A DNA stretch of 64,000 bases from Clostridiales bacterium (GCA_022508505.1 JAFLVC010000007.1:53768-117767), one strand, 5' to 3'; shown: positions 1-10,152, numbered from the stretch's first letter. Notes: generated by a model from the sequence alone, not told the origin. Made by a program: numbers and translations.

Positions 1-1
1 T

Positions 2-1474
2 TTGAATTACATCAAAAACGTAGGCACCATGATTTGGAACGTCATAAAGAACATCCCTCATGCGATATGGCGCCTTATATGCGCGATAGGGCTGTGCTTT
101 CAAGGATTGTGGACAAGGTTTAAAAACGGTGATTTCAGAACCAAAATATCATACTTGATATTCGGGTTCGGGTGCTTTACGAGAGGGAAGAAGCAGGTGC
201 TTAAAGGCATATTGCTCTTCCTGTTCGAAGCGCTGTTTATAGTGTACATGATTTTTATAGGCGGACCCAACCTCGCATTGATGGGTTCGCTCGGCACCAT
301 CGAGATGACCGAAGATCCGGACGGGTTCGGATATATCGACAACTATCATAACTCGATGGAAATACTCATCTTCAGCGTCATGACGATATTCTTCATAATA
401 TTCTTTGCGTACATGTACATAAAGAATACGAAGATAGCGTATGACACTCAAAAGCTCGTCGAGGCAGGTAAGCCTCTTTCGGGTCCCAAGCAGCAGCTCA
501 ACTACGCCTTAAACGACGGCTACCACGTGACCGTCTTGGCGCTGCCCGTACTCGGCGTATTGCTGATAACGGTTTTGCCGCTTACGGTAAACATTCTCGT
601 CGCGTTCACCAACTACGACTGGATGCACAACCCTCCGGCGCAGCTGTTTGATTGGACGGGCTTCGAGGCGTTCGGCAAGCTGTTCGGGCGAAGCTTCGGC
701 ACACAACTTTGGTCTGTTCTCGGGTGGACGCTTGTATGGGCGGTCTTTGCGACGTTTACCAACTTCTTCTTCGGCATGTTCCTCGCAATGATCATCAACA
801 AGAAGTCCATCAAGCTCAAGACCTTTTGGCGCACTTGCTTTGTCATCGTCATAGCCGTTCCCGACTTTATCTCGCTCATGATGATGAGCAAGTTCTTCTC
901 CTACAACCCGATGAAGAGTTCGACCGGCGCGTTCAACCGAATACTGAGCGACTGGTTCCACATCAAGTTTACGACGGAGGGCGGTATCGACTGGTTCGGC
1001 ACGTCCACATTCTCGGCAGGCATGGCGAGGGTGTCCGTCATCGTCATCAACCTGTGGCGAGGCATGCCGTTTACGATGCTTTCCACATACGGCATATTGA
1101 TGAACATTCCGGAAGAGCTTTACGAGTCGAGTAGGATAGACGGCGCCGGTCCCGTGCGCAGGTTTGTTTCGATAACATTCCCGTACATAATGTTCGTAAT
1201 GGGTCCTTCGCTCATTACGACGTTCACCGGCAACATAAACAACTTCAACGTCATATTCTTCTTGACGGGCGGCGGTCCCAACAACGTCGGCAACTCGCCG
1301 GGCGATACGGACCTTCTCATCACCTGGCTGTACAAGCTGACGGTCGACAGCGCCAACGAGCAGTTTGCAATGGGCTCGGTCATAGGTATATTCACATTCC
1401 TCATCACCAGCTTCTTTGCGCTAATCGTGTTCAACAGCTCCAAATCGATTAAGCAGGAGGATACGTTCCAATGA
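2..1474 (+). CDS. malF: Maltodextrin ABC transporter permease, MalF/MdxF type (5' end uncertain)
   Basis: Integral membrane subunit of a carbohydrate ABC importer that should pair with the next gene to form the maltose/maltodextrin channel. About 490 residues with a hydrophobic N-terminal extension and several membrane segments. The binding-protein-dependent permease EAA loop is visible near residues 375-400 (EELYESSRIDGAG). The gene starts at the window edge: a TTG at base 2 opens the frame, but the true start may lie upstream. It overlaps the next gene by 4 bases (ATGA), so translation is probably coupled. Substrate is inferred from the neighbouring amylase and two pullulanases. The binding protein (MalE) and ATPase are not in the window. 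Confidence 0.85.
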   Translation: MNYIKNVGTMIWNVIKNIPHAIWRLICAIGLCFQGLWTRFKNGDFRTKISYLIFGFGCFTRGKKQVLKGILLFLFEALFIVYMIFIGGPNLALMGSLGTIEMTEDPDGFGYIDNYHNSMEILIFSVMTIFFIIFFAYMYIKNTKIAYDTQKLVEAGKPLSGPKQQLNYALNDGYHVTVLALPVLGVLLITVLPLTVNILVAFTNYDWMHNPPAQLFDWTGFEAFGKLFGRSFGTQLWSVLGWTLVWAVFATFTNFFFGMFLAMIINKKSIKLKTFWRTCFVIVIAVPDFISLMMMSKFFSYNPMKSSTGAFNRILSDWFHIKFTTEGGIDWFGTSTFSAGMARVSVIVINLWRGMPFTMLSTYGILMNIPEELYESSRIDGAGPVRRFVSITFPYIMFVMGPSLITTFTGNINNFNVIFFLTGGGPNNVGNSPGDTDLLITWLYKLTVDSANEQFAMGSVIGIFTFLITSFFALIVFNSSKSIKQEDTFQ

Positions 1475-2358
1475 TAGGACTTCGTTCTAAGCGTATCATT
1501 TCCGATACCATAATCTATATCGTACTACTTGTGATGGTAGTTATATGGTTGTTCCCGCTTGTCTGGATGGTGCTCCGCGCGTTTGACGTAAACGGCAACG
1601 CCGCGTCGTCGTCGATATTCCCCAGGGAATTCACGCTCGACAACTTCAAGGACTTGTTCGCCGGCAGCGACTACGAGCAGTTCCCGTACGGCAGATGGCT
1701 TCTCAACACGCTCATAGTGGCGCTCGGTTCGTGCGTAATTTCCACGCTGATGGTTCTCATGGTGTCGTACGCACTGTCAAGGCTTCGCTTCAAGGCGAGA
1801 AAGAAGCTGATGAACATTGCGCTCATACTCGGACTGTTCCCCGGCTTCCTGTCGGTCATAGCGTTGTACTACATCTTTAAGACGTTCGGTTTGGCGGGAC
1901 GAATGGAATCCGACATGCCGTTCATAAACCTCATCGGCTTGATTCTCGCGTACTCGCTTGCGTCCGGCACGGGCTACTACATCGTCAAGGGCTTTTTCGA
2001 CACCGTGCCGATGGCTATAGACGAGGCGGCGCGAATAGACGGTGCGACCAAAAACCGCATCTTCTGGCAGATGATAATTCCCCTTAGTAAGCCGATAATC
2101 ATTTACACGATATTGACTTCGTTCATCGGTCCGTGGTGCGACTTTATTCTTGCCGCGACATTCCTGGGCTCGAACGACACGTATCTGACAATAGCGGTCG
2201 GCATACGAAAGTGGATAAGCGGCGAAACGCTTCCGTCGACGCACTTCGCACGGTTCTGTGCGGGCGGCGTGCTGATAGCGGTACCTATCACGATACTGTA
2301 CCTCATCATGCAGAAGTTCTACGTCGCGGGTATCACGGGTGGCGCCGCGAAGGGTTAA
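1471..2358 (+). CDS. malG: Maltodextrin ABC transporter permease, MalG/MdxG type
   Basis: Second permease subunit of the same importer, 295 residues, the usual MalG length. It starts at ATG 1471 inside the end of malF. Six membrane segments are apparent and the EAA loop (DEAARIDGATKNRIF) lies near residues 185-200. This loop contacts the ATPase in the family. The C-terminus ends in a short tail typical of MalG. A strong terminator follows directly, so malFG form the end of a transcription unit that presumably begins with malE upstream of the window. Confidence 0.9.
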   Translation: MIGLRSKRIISDTIIYIVLLVMVVIWLFPLVWMVLRAFDVNGNAASSSIFPREFTLDNFKDLFAGSDYEQFPYGRWLLNTLIVALGSCVISTLMVLMVSYALSRLRFKARKKLMNIALILGLFPGFLSVIALYYIFKTFGLAGRMESDMPFINLIGLILAYSLASGTGYYIVKGFFDTVPMAIDEAARIDGATKNRIFWQMIIPLSKPIIIYTILTSFIGPWCDFILAATFLGSNDTYLTIAVGIRKWISGETLPSTHFARFCAGGVLIAVPITILYLIMQKFYVAGITGGAAKG

Positions 2359-2378
2359 CGACAACCTTAAGTAAAATA

Positions 2379-2405
2379 CCCGCGGCTGAGGTCGCGGGAT
2401 TTTTA
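2379..2405 (+). terminator. Rho-independent terminator after malG
   Basis: Inverted arms CCCGCG (2379-2384) and CGCGGG (2393-2398) with an 8-base loop, followed by ATTTTT. It separates malFG from the amylase gene, which starts 31 bases later. Confidence 0.8.
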
Positions 2406-2435
2406 CATGTTTTACGATAACGTTTGGGAGACAAA

Positions 2436-4214
2436 ATGAAATTGAAAAAGGTTTTGGCCGTAGCGTCGGCTGCGGCTGTCGCGGCGACCATGTCGCTCGG
2501 CGCGGTGGGCTGTTCGAACGACGGCGGTTCGTCCGTCGACGCGACGCCCAAGAATACCGACGAGTACATCATTCCGCAGGATTATTGCAGAACGTACTAC
2601 GAGGTTTTCGTGCGCAGCTTTGCCGACGGCAACGGCGACGGCATAGGCGATCTTCGCGGGCTTGCGGACAACCTCGACTATCTCAATGACGGCGACGACA
2701 GCACGACGACAGACCTCGGCATAAACGGTATTTGGATGATGCCCATAAACGCGTCGCCTTCGTACCACAAGTACGACGTTTCCGACTACTACGCGATTGA
2801 CGACGAATACGGCACGATGGAGGACCTCGAATACCTCGTTGCCGAGTGCAACAAGCGCGGAATATGGCTGCAAATGGACCTCGTACTCAATCACACGTCG
2901 TCCGACCATCCTTGGTTTAAAGAGGCGGTGTTAGAGGCGCAGAAAGGTCTTGAACCCGAATCGAGCCGCGCCATGTCGCGATACAATTTTGCGCTCAGCA
3001 AGACGAGACCAAACGACGTACACGCGAGCGCTTGGCGCGAGGTGCCCGGCGCGCCCGACTATTGGTACTTTGCGAACTTTTCCACCGACATGCCCGACCT
3101 CAAGCTCGACAACAAAGAGGTGCAAGAGGAAATAAAAAAGATAGTCGATTTTTGGCTCGGGAAGGGCATAAGGTCGTTTAGGCTTGACGCCGTGCCCAGC
3201 GCGTTCGGGCGTTCTGACGTCGCGTCGTATTCCGACAAAAACGGCGAGTTCTGGACTTGGTTCAACGACTATTGCCACGAAAAGGGTGCCGAGGTTTTCG
3301 CCAAGGACGGCGACGAGATAGGCGCGTATTGCTACAACGTCGGCGAAGTGTGGACGTCGGACAGCAATACGATAAATCAATATTTCGGGACGGGAATGTC
3401 CAACTTCAATTACTCGGTCGCAAACAGCGACACGTCCGGCTTCGGCGGAGCTGTAAACGACGGCAAGAAAGCGGCGATATTTGTCGAGAGAATGCAGGAA
3501 TTGCAAGTCGGCGCGATTGAAGCCGACAAAAACGCTATCTTAAGCAACTTCCTTTCAAACCACGACAACAACAGAAGCGGCGAGCAGATTTTCGGCTCTA
3601 AACCGTCCAAAATAAAGCGCGGCGCAGGTTTGTACCTGCTAATGCCCGGCAGCCCGTACATCTACTACGGCGAGGAAATCGGCGCAAAAGGCAGCGGCAG
3701 GGATGAGAACAAGCGGCTCGCTTTCAACTGGGGCGATAAGCGCACGGTCAAGAACCCCGCAAGCGCGAATTATGACGAAAAGCAAAAGCTCGGCTCGGTC
3801 AAGTCTCAGACAAACGACGCGAATTCCGTTCTCACTTATTACCGCAACGCGATTAAGCTGCGCAACCGTTTCCCCGAGATAGGGCGCGGTGCTATGACGG
3901 CGTATGCGCTGAACAAGGACGGGGAGCTTGTGGTAGCTTCCGACATAAGCAGCACGCTTAGCGACGACGAGTCGCTGTACGGCGTAAACAAAGTAAACGG
4001 CGTCATTGCGGCGTATACGCTCAAATGGAAGGACAGGGAAGTGCTGATAGTACACAACCTCGGCGACGTGAAGGCGTCGTTCAAAGCGACGGCGTTTTCG
4101 GACTACGAGATTGTTGCGACATTGAAAGCGGACGGCGGAAGCGTTTCGTTTGCAAACGGCGTTTTCAACATGTCGGGCGGCACGGTTGCCGTGCTCAAAG
4201 TAAAAGCGGCGTAA
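2436..4214 (+). CDS. Surface lipoprotein alpha-amylase family glycosidase (GH13)
   Basis: 592-residue GH13 enzyme expected to hydrolyse alpha-1,4-glucosidic bonds of starch or maltodextrin outside the cell. The N-terminus is a lipoprotein signal with lipobox GAVGC (Cys26). Catalytic signatures are intact: DLVLNHTSSDHPWF, FRLDAV (nucleophile Asp251), VGEVW (acid/base Glu304) and SNHDNNR (Asp377). The start ATG at 2436 is preferred over an in-frame TTG at 2424 because the ribosome-binding site GGGAG lies at 2426-2430, inside the longer reading. It sits between the importer and a secreted pullulanase. Exact specificity (alpha-amylase, neopullulanase or alpha-glucosidase) cannot be fixed from sequence. 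Confidence 0.92.
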   Translation: MKLKKVLAVASAAAVAATMSLGAVGCSNDGGSSVDATPKNTDEYIIPQDYCRTYYEVFVRSFADGNGDGIGDLRGLADNLDYLNDGDDSTTTDLGINGIWMMPINASPSYHKYDVSDYYAIDDEYGTMEDLEYLVAECNKRGIWLQMDLVLNHTSSDHPWFKEAVLEAQKGLEPESSRAMSRYNFALSKTRPNDVHASAWREVPGAPDYWYFANFSTDMPDLKLDNKEVQEEIKKIVDFWLGKGIRSFRLDAVPSAFGRSDVASYSDKNGEFWTWFNDYCHEKGAEVFAKDGDEIGAYCYNVGEVWTSDSNTINQYFGTGMSNFNYSVANSDTSGFGGAVNDGKKAAIFVERMQELQVGAIEADKNAILSNFLSNHDNNRSGEQIFGSKPSKIKRGAGLYLLMPGSPYIYYGEEIGAKGSGRDENKRLAFNWGDKRTVKNPASANYDEKQKLGSVKSQTNDANSVLTYYRNAIKLRNRFPEIGRGAMTAYALNKDGELVVASDISSTLSDDESLYGVNKVNGVIAAYTLKWKDREVLIVHNLGDVKASFKATAFSDYEIVATLKADGGSVSFANGVFNMSGGTVAVLKVKAA

Positions 4215-4225
4215 AGCCGCAAGGT

Positions 4226-4249
4226 GTCAAGCCGTGCGCTTGACGTTTT
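4226..4249 (+). terminator. Weak stem-loop after the GH13 lipoprotein gene
   Basis: Arms GTCAAG (4226-4231) and CTTGAC (4239-4244) followed by GTTTTA. The short stem and poor T-tract suggest partial termination, so the pullulanase may be partly co-transcribed. Confidence 0.4.
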
Positions 4250-4317
4250 ATCGGTCAATACGGCGAAGCGCCGATTGATATAAAAATTCATTTACATTTG
4301 CAATGGGAGGCAAAAAG

Positions 4318-7300
4318 ATGAAAAGGACCGGAACAAAAAGACGTGCCGATGTTTTTCGTTGCGGCGTTGTTGCTCTGCTGATAGCGGCAATCGCGTTTTT
4401 GACCGCTCCGTTCGTGTCGATGCGTTCGCATGCCGAAAGCGCAGAGCGCACCGAGACGCAGGAGGTCGAAGCCACGCAACCCGAAAAGACGGCGCAAAAC
4501 TCGCTCGCAAGAGCGGCTGAACCGATGGCGAAGTTCCAGCTTCGTATCGTGTATTACAGAGCGGACGGCAATTACACCGGCTGGAATATGTGGATTTGGG
4601 GCGCAGGCGCAGGCGGCAATTACACCGAAGATTCGAACAGTTCCAGCGGCATTTTTACAAACGAGATCAATATAAACGGCAAGGATTGCATGTGGCTCTT
4701 GATCGAGATTGAAAACGCCGTTCCCGACAGCGACGGCAATATTATCGGACTGATAGTCAGGCATTCGGAAGGCGGCACTTGGTGGCATAAGCAAAGCGCG
4801 GATATGTTCCTCCCCGCCGACAAGGTCAATCCGAACGGAATAACAGTTCTCTATTTCATTCAGGACTCGGATACCATATACTACGATGCGGACGAAGCTC
4901 TCGCAGACAGAGTTATGAGCGCTACGTTTGAGGACAACAGCGGCAAAACCGAGGTCAAGTTCTCGACCAACACGCCCATAAAGTCGTCTTTCAGGTTCGA
5001 GGTACAGGATGGCTCGGGTACTGCTCACGGCTCGCTTAACTGCTTCGACGTCGGCAAGTACAACGGCACGCTTTCGGGCGTCATTCCGTTTACCGGCAGC
5101 GTCGATTTCGGCGAGGAATACACCGTCGTCGAGACGAGCGAGGACGCGACGCTCATACCCGCGGTTGTTATGAAGCACAAGCTTTACGACTCCGCCGACT
5201 TTATCAATAAATACACCTACACCGAGGACCTCGGCGTTACGTACTCCGCCAATTCGTCCAAATTCACCGTTTGGACGCCCGTAGCATCCGACGTCAAGCT
5301 CAACATCTACGACAGCGACACCGCCGCAAACGCGACGCAGCACCAGATGACTCGCGGCAATCACGGCGAGTGGACGGTGACAGTAAACGAGCCGCTCAAC
5401 GGCAAGTACTACACGTACTCGGCGACGGTCAACGGCACGGTCAAAGAGGTTGTCGACCCGTACGCGAGAAGCGGCGGCAGGAACGGCAAGCGCGGCATGA
5501 TACTCGACCTCGCGGCGACCAATCCCGCAGGCTGGGAAAATCAAAACAATCCCACGCTCAAGTCGTATTCGCACGCCGTAATCTACGAGGCGCATCTGCG
5601 CGATCTCACCATTCATGAGAGCAGCAACGTAAGCCCGGCAAAGCGCGGCAAGTTCCTCGGCATGACAGAGGGCGGCACGCCCGAAAAGCCGACGCCGCTC
5701 GATTACCTCACGGATCTCGGCGTTACCGCCGTGCACTTCCAGCCGCTGTTCGACTTTGCGTCGGTTGACGAGTATTCGGGCAACGCCACGTATCAGAGCG
5801 AAGGCTACGAAGGTAACGGTCAGTTCAACTGGGGCTACGACCCGCTCAACTACAACATGCCCGAGGGCTCGTATTCGTCCGATCCGTCCAACGGCGCGAC
5901 GCGCGTCAACGAGATGAAGGCGATGGTTATGGCGCTTCATAACGCAGGCATTCAGGTCATTATGGACGTCGTTTACAACCACGTATCGAGCGCGGGCAAT
6001 TCCAACTTCGAAGCGCTCATGCCCGGCTACTACTTCCGCGTAAACGACAGCGGCTCGTTCTACAACGGCTCGGGCTGCGGCAACGAAACCGCTTCCGAGC
6101 GCGCAATGTTCAGGCGCTTCATGATCGACTCGGTCAAGTATTGGACGGAAGAATACAAGATCGACGGCTTCCGCTTCGACCTCATGGGACTTCACGACAT
6201 CACGACGATGAACAAGCTTTACGAAGAAGTCGCGAAGGTCAACGAGGACACGATGATCTACGGTGAGCCTTGGACGGGCGGCACGAGCGGACTTCCCGAA
6301 GAAGATGCCGCTATTCAGAAAAACATCAAGAAGATGCCCAACATCGCCGCGTTTAACGACATCATTCGCGACGGGCTCAAGGGCAGCGTGTTCTCGTCGA
6401 CCGACACCGGATACGTGTCCGGCAAGGCTCTCGACGCAGCTCCGTACGTAGGTGCGGCGGGCGGCACGGACGCGCTTTCCGAAGCGTACTATAAGACGCT
6501 CGGCTCAGATAAGGCGTACTTTGCGGTAAATCCGACGCAGAGCATAAGCTACACCGCCTGCCACGACAACTCGTCGCTGTGGGATAAGCTCAACGCGTCC
6601 GTCGAAGCGAGCGACGACGTACTCAAGAGCATGTACAGGCTCGCCGCGACTTCGGTGCTTACCAGCCAGGGCGCGACCTTCTTCCTCGCGGGCGAGGAGC
6701 TTCTTCGCAGCAAGCCCACGACTCAGGGCAATATCTACGACAACCGCGCGACCAAGTACAAGACCAATCCCGATTACTACTTTGCGGACAACTCATACAA
6801 GTCGCCCGACTCGGTCAACGCGATCGACTGGACCAACGCGACCAAGAATGCCAACATGGTCGAGTTCTACAAAGGACTTATCGGAATCAAAAAGACTTTC
6901 CCGATGTTCCAGATTGACACCACCGCCAAGCTTAAGGAGTGCCTCACGATAAACGACACCGATACGGCGGACGGTATCTCGATGTATGCGGTTAAGGACC
7001 CTGCGAGCAACGAGTATGCGGTTGTGATTTTCAACAACTCCGAAAAGGCAAAGACGGTCAAAGTCCCGAAAGGCAACTACAAGGTGTACGTCAAAGGCGA
7101 CAAGGCGACCGCCGACAAGGCAAACCCGCTCTCGACGGTTAAGGGCTCGTCCTGCACGATCGGAGCGCGCTCGGCAATCGTCATGACGGCAGAGCTTTCC
7201 GAGAGCAGCGTTTCGGGCTGGAAGTACTCCGTTTCGGCAAAGGCGGCGGACGACGGCGAGAGCAGCGGACTTGCGCTTGCCCTCGGTATCGCCATCCCCG

Positions 7301-7374
7301 TAGCGGTGCTCGCAGTCTGCGGCGTCGTGTTCTGCGTTCTCTTCCTCAAAAAGAAAGGCAAGAAGAGCGAGTAA
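4318..7374 (+). CDS. pulA: Membrane-anchored type I pullulanase (CBM41-GH13_14)
   Basis: 1018-residue debranching enzyme that cleaves alpha-1,6 links in pullulan, starch and glycogen fragments. The start is ATG 4318; GGAGG at 4306-4310 excludes the in-frame ATG at 4303. A signal sequence spans about residues 10-42. A CBM41-like module starts near residue 71. The type I pullulanase hallmark FNWGYDP is at 503-509. Catalytic residues are Asp621 (FRFDLMGLHD), Glu650 (YGEPW) and Asp750 (CHDNSS). A single membrane helix near residues 985-1011 followed by KKKGKK replaces an LPxTG sorting signal, so the enzyme is held in the membrane facing out. It closely resembles the next gene. Confidence 0.95.
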   Translation: MKRTGTKRRADVFRCGVVALLIAAIAFLTAPFVSMRSHAESAERTETQEVEATQPEKTAQNSLARAAEPMAKFQLRIVYYRADGNYTGWNMWIWGAGAGGNYTEDSNSSSGIFTNEININGKDCMWLLIEIENAVPDSDGNIIGLIVRHSEGGTWWHKQSADMFLPADKVNPNGITVLYFIQDSDTIYYDADEALADRVMSATFEDNSGKTEVKFSTNTPIKSSFRFEVQDGSGTAHGSLNCFDVGKYNGTLSGVIPFTGSVDFGEEYTVVETSEDATLIPAVVMKHKLYDSADFINKYTYTEDLGVTYSANSSKFTVWTPVASDVKLNIYDSDTAANATQHQMTRGNHGEWTVTVNEPLNGKYYTYSATVNGTVKEVVDPYARSGGRNGKRGMILDLAATNPAGWENQNNPTLKSYSHAVIYEAHLRDLTIHESSNVSPAKRGKFLGMTEGGTPEKPTPLDYLTDLGVTAVHFQPLFDFASVDEYSGNATYQSEGYEGNGQFNWGYDPLNYNMPEGSYSSDPSNGATRVNEMKAMVMALHNAGIQVIMDVVYNHVSSAGNSNFEALMPGYYFRVNDSGSFYNGSGCGNETASERAMFRRFMIDSVKYWTEEYKIDGFRFDLMGLHDITTMNKLYEEVAKVNEDTMIYGEPWTGGTSGLPEEDAAIQKNIKKMPNIAAFNDIIRDGLKGSVFSSTDTGYVSGKALDAAPYVGAAGGTDALSEAYYKTLGSDKAYFAVNPTQSISYTACHDNSSLWDKLNASVEASDDVLKSMYRLAATSVLTSQGATFFLAGEELLRSKPTTQGNIYDNRATKYKTNPDYYFADNSYKSPDSVNAIDWTNATKNANMVEFYKGLIGIKKTFPMFQIDTTAKLKECLTINDTDTADGISMYAVKDPASNEYAVVIFNNSEKAKTVKVPKGNYKVYVKGDKATADKANPLSTVKGSSCTIGARSAIVMTAELSESSVSGWKYSVSAKAADDGESSGLALALGIAIPVAVLAVCGVVFCVLFLKKKGKKSE

Positions 7375-7405
7375 TATAACGCGGTAATATCATATACAGT
7401 AACAC

Positions 7406-7439
7406 AAGACTCGCTGCGGCTTTCGCGGCGAGTCTTTTT
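7406..7439 (+). terminator. Terminator after the surface pullulanase
   Basis: Perfect 9-bp arms AAGACTCGC (7406-7414) and GCGAGTCTT (7428-7436) followed by TTTT. Confidence 0.9.
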
Positions 7440-7494
7440 ACTTGTGAGCGCAAAGCGGCGTTATGCTTTTCGTGCATTCCGCTCGGAGCACATA

Positions 7495-7523
7495 TTGACA
7501 ACTGCCGCGTATTGTGGTATCAT
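7495..7523 (+). promoter_or_regulatory. SigA-type promoter of the cytosolic pullulanase
   Basis: TTGACA at 7495-7500, 17-base spacer, TATCAT at 7518-7523. Predicted transcription start is near 7530, which leaves a leader of about 13 bases. The promoter lies inside the longest open reading frame and so fixes the true start downstream. Confidence 0.8.
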
Positions 7524-7542
7524 GCCGGTGATTGAGGTGGCG

Positions 7543-9825
7543 ATGAACAAGATTGTAAAAGCGTGCTTTACGGCATTTGACAGGGTGAGGATTGTTGCGG
7601 AGGACGACTTTGACGGCGGCTGTTCGGCAGTCGTCCGCAGCGCCGACGGCGAGACAGTCGTTTCGTGCGCACGGCTTCCGCGCGACATCACGGTCGAGAT
7701 AGGCGAGATCGACGCGCAAAAGGAATACTTTGCGGCAATTATTGACGGGCACGGAAATCGGTCGGACGAAGTGCGCATAAGAAAGGACACGCTGTACGAC
7801 ACCGACGAGTTTAACAAGAGATACAACTACGACGGCGAGCTCGGCGTAAGGTATTCGCGCGAAAAGTCGGAGTTTGCCGTGTGGTCGCCTTTTGCGTCGG
7901 CGGTGGCTCTGAACATTTACGACAGCGGGGATATTTCCGACAATGCGCACGCCGAATACAAGATGACTCGCTCCGACAACGGAGTATGGAGAGCTGTGGC
8001 GGCAGGGAACTTCCACGGCAAGTATTACACCTTTTCGGTGAATGTCGACGGGCGCGTCAAAGAAGTGGTCGATCCGTATGCGGTGAGCGTCGGAAGAAAC
8101 GGGTTGCGCGGCACGGTGCTCGACATGAATGCGACAAACCCCGACGGCTGGGAGACTCATCACATTCCGCCCGCCGCGCCATTTTCGAGCTTTGTCATTT
8201 ACGAGGCGCACCTGCGCGACCTCACAATAGCTTGTCCCGCGCTGTCGGAGGCGTATCGCGGTAAATACCTCGGGCTTACCGAGAGCGGCGCGGGCACTCC
8301 GCTCGACCACATAAAAAAACTTGGCGTGTCGGCGGTACACTTTCAGCCGTTGTACGATTTTGCGTCTGTGGACGAGAGCTTTAAGGTTGCGACGCGAGAT
8401 AGAGACGGCGAATACAATTGGGGATACGATCCGCTCAACTACAATGCGCCAGAAGGCTCGTACTCGACAAACCCCGACGACGGGGCGGTGCGCGTGCGCG
8501 AGCTAAAGCAGATGATAGCGGCGCTTCACGAAAACGGCATACGCGTCATAATGGACGTAGTGTACAACCACGTCTATGACGCTGCGGCGTCCAACTTTCA
8601 GGCGCTCGTGCCGAATTACTATTTCCGCACTGACGGCGACGCGTTTTTGAACGGTTCGGGCTGCGGCAACGAGACGGCGTCAGAGCGGCACATGTTCAGG
8701 CGCTTCATGATAGATTCTGTTTCGCACTTTGCGCGCGAGTACAAAATAGACGGATTCCGCTTCGACCTCATGGCGCTCCACGACGTCGACACCATGAACG
8801 GCATTTGCGAAGCGCTGAAAAAGATAAATCCCGCAATCGTCGTTTACGGCGAGGGCTGGGACGCAGGCTTGAACGGCTTGCCGCCCGAAAAACGCGCCTG
8901 CAAGGCGAACGCTTATAAAATGCCGTCGGTCGCGTTTTTCGACGACATTGTGCGCGACGGCTTGCGCGGAAGCGTTTTCGAAATAATGGACAACGGCTTT
9001 GTTTCGGGAAAGAAAAGCGCGGAGGCGGCGGTATTTGTCTGCGCCGCAGGCGGCACGGATATTGTGCCCGACGAAAGGTACAAAACGCTCGGCATGGACA
9101 AGTGCGCATTTGCGCTTAACCCCAATCAAAACGTCAACTACGTCGCAGTTCACGACAACTCGACGCTTTGGGACAAGCTCAACGCCTCGGTGCGCGCCGA
9201 CCGAAAGACGCTGAAGGCTATGAACCGCCTCGCCGCGACGGCGATTATGACCGGACAGGGCGCAAGTCTCATTCTCGCCGGCGAGGAGATGCTGCGCAGT
9301 AAGCCTACGCAAGCGCAAAACGCCTACGGCAACCGTCCCGAAAAGTACGTCGCAAGCGACTACTGTTTTGCCGACAACTCCTACCGTTCGCCCGACTCGG
9401 TCAACCAAATCGATTATGTTCTTGCGAATGAAAACGCCGACATGGTAGATTTCTACGCGGAGCTCATCAAGATCAAGACGACTTTTCCGCAGTTTCGGAT
9501 AGGGGATAGGGCGGAGCTCGCCGAGTGTCTACACTTGATAAACGGCGCGGACGGCTTGGCGGTGTTTGCCGTGCGCGACAAACATAGCGACGAGTATGCC
9601 TTCGTCGCGCTGAATGCGGGGGAGAGCGCACGTCAGGTGCTGCTTCCGAACGGAGTGTACGATATCTACGTCAACGGAGAAAAGGCTTCGGGCGACAAGG
9701 CCGCGCCGCTCGCGCGGCTTAATGGCGATAGGTTTTTACTGCCGCCGCGCTCTTCTGCCGTCATGACGGCAATACTCGACGCCGACACGGTGAAGGAGTT
9801 TTTGCAAAATCGGAGCGTCCGATAG
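7543..9825 (+). CDS. Cytosolic type I pullulanase
   Basis: 760-residue paralogue of the upstream pullulanase that lacks signal peptide, CBM41 and membrane anchor, so it should debranch imported maltodextrins or stored glycogen in the cytosol. The frame is open from a GTG at 7444, but the promoter ends at 7523. ATG 7543 has GAGGTGG at 7534-7540, so it is the likely start. Signature YNWGYDP begins near residue 290. Catalytic residues are Asp408 (FRFDLMALHD), Glu437 (YGEGW) and Asp538 (VHDNSTLW). Outside and inside versions side by side point to duplication followed by loss of export signals. Confidence 0.93.
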   Translation: MNKIVKACFTAFDRVRIVAEDDFDGGCSAVVRSADGETVVSCARLPRDITVEIGEIDAQKEYFAAIIDGHGNRSDEVRIRKDTLYDTDEFNKRYNYDGELGVRYSREKSEFAVWSPFASAVALNIYDSGDISDNAHAEYKMTRSDNGVWRAVAAGNFHGKYYTFSVNVDGRVKEVVDPYAVSVGRNGLRGTVLDMNATNPDGWETHHIPPAAPFSSFVIYEAHLRDLTIACPALSEAYRGKYLGLTESGAGTPLDHIKKLGVSAVHFQPLYDFASVDESFKVATRDRDGEYNWGYDPLNYNAPEGSYSTNPDDGAVRVRELKQMIAALHENGIRVIMDVVYNHVYDAAASNFQALVPNYYFRTDGDAFLNGSGCGNETASERHMFRRFMIDSVSHFAREYKIDGFRFDLMALHDVDTMNGICEALKKINPAIVVYGEGWDAGLNGLPPEKRACKANAYKMPSVAFFDDIVRDGLRGSVFEIMDNGFVSGKKSAEAAVFVCAAGGTDIVPDERYKTLGMDKCAFALNPNQNVNYVAVHDNSTLWDKLNASVRADRKTLKAMNRLAATAIMTGQGASLILAGEEMLRSKPTQAQNAYGNRPEKYVASDYCFADNSYRSPDSVNQIDYVLANENADMVDFYAELIKIKTTFPQFRIGDRAELAECLHLINGADGLAVFAVRDKHSDEYAFVALNAGESARQVLLPNGVYDIYVNGEKASGDKAAPLARLNGDRFLLPPRSSAVMTAILDADTVKEFLQNRSVR

Positions 9826-10152
9826 AGGTGGTCGTCCGACCTTGTACCGTATATTTTGCCGCCGTACGAAAAATTATAAAAAAATCTTTATTTTATTGCG
9901 TTAAAAGATTTGACATAGTTGACATATCGTGATAAAATTACATAATGCGTAATATGCCCTTGTGGGTGTAGGCGTAATCTTTAAAAAGAGAAATAGTCCG
10001 GTTGTTCAACAAATCTACTATTTGACACATGTTTTTACTTCGGTGCGGTAAGCTCTTCCGCTCCGGCTTTTGCGTGTTTGTTTGCACGCGAACAAGTTTT
10101 CGGTCAAGGCCGAAAGCACCCAACGAAAAAAATAACCTTTTGAGGAGTTTGT
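9826..10152 (+). promoter_or_regulatory. rpoB promoter region and long leader
   Basis: Non-coding 327-base gap. Two overlapping SigA-type promoters are visible: TTGACA 9910-9915 with TAAAAT 9933-9938 (17-base spacer), and TTGACA 9919-9924 with CATAAT 9941-9946 (16-base spacer). The transcript would carry a leader of about 205 bases with small hairpins: GCGTG..CACGC near 10071-10089, and TTTCGG..CCGAAA near 10100-10117. No ribosomal protein gene precedes rpoB. Confidence 0.7.

Noticed and set aside
4288..6195. Long antisense open frame (635 codons) opposite the pullulanase
   Set aside because: It mirrors the codon pattern of the real gene, has no ribosome-binding site or domain, and the sense frame has all catalytic motifs.
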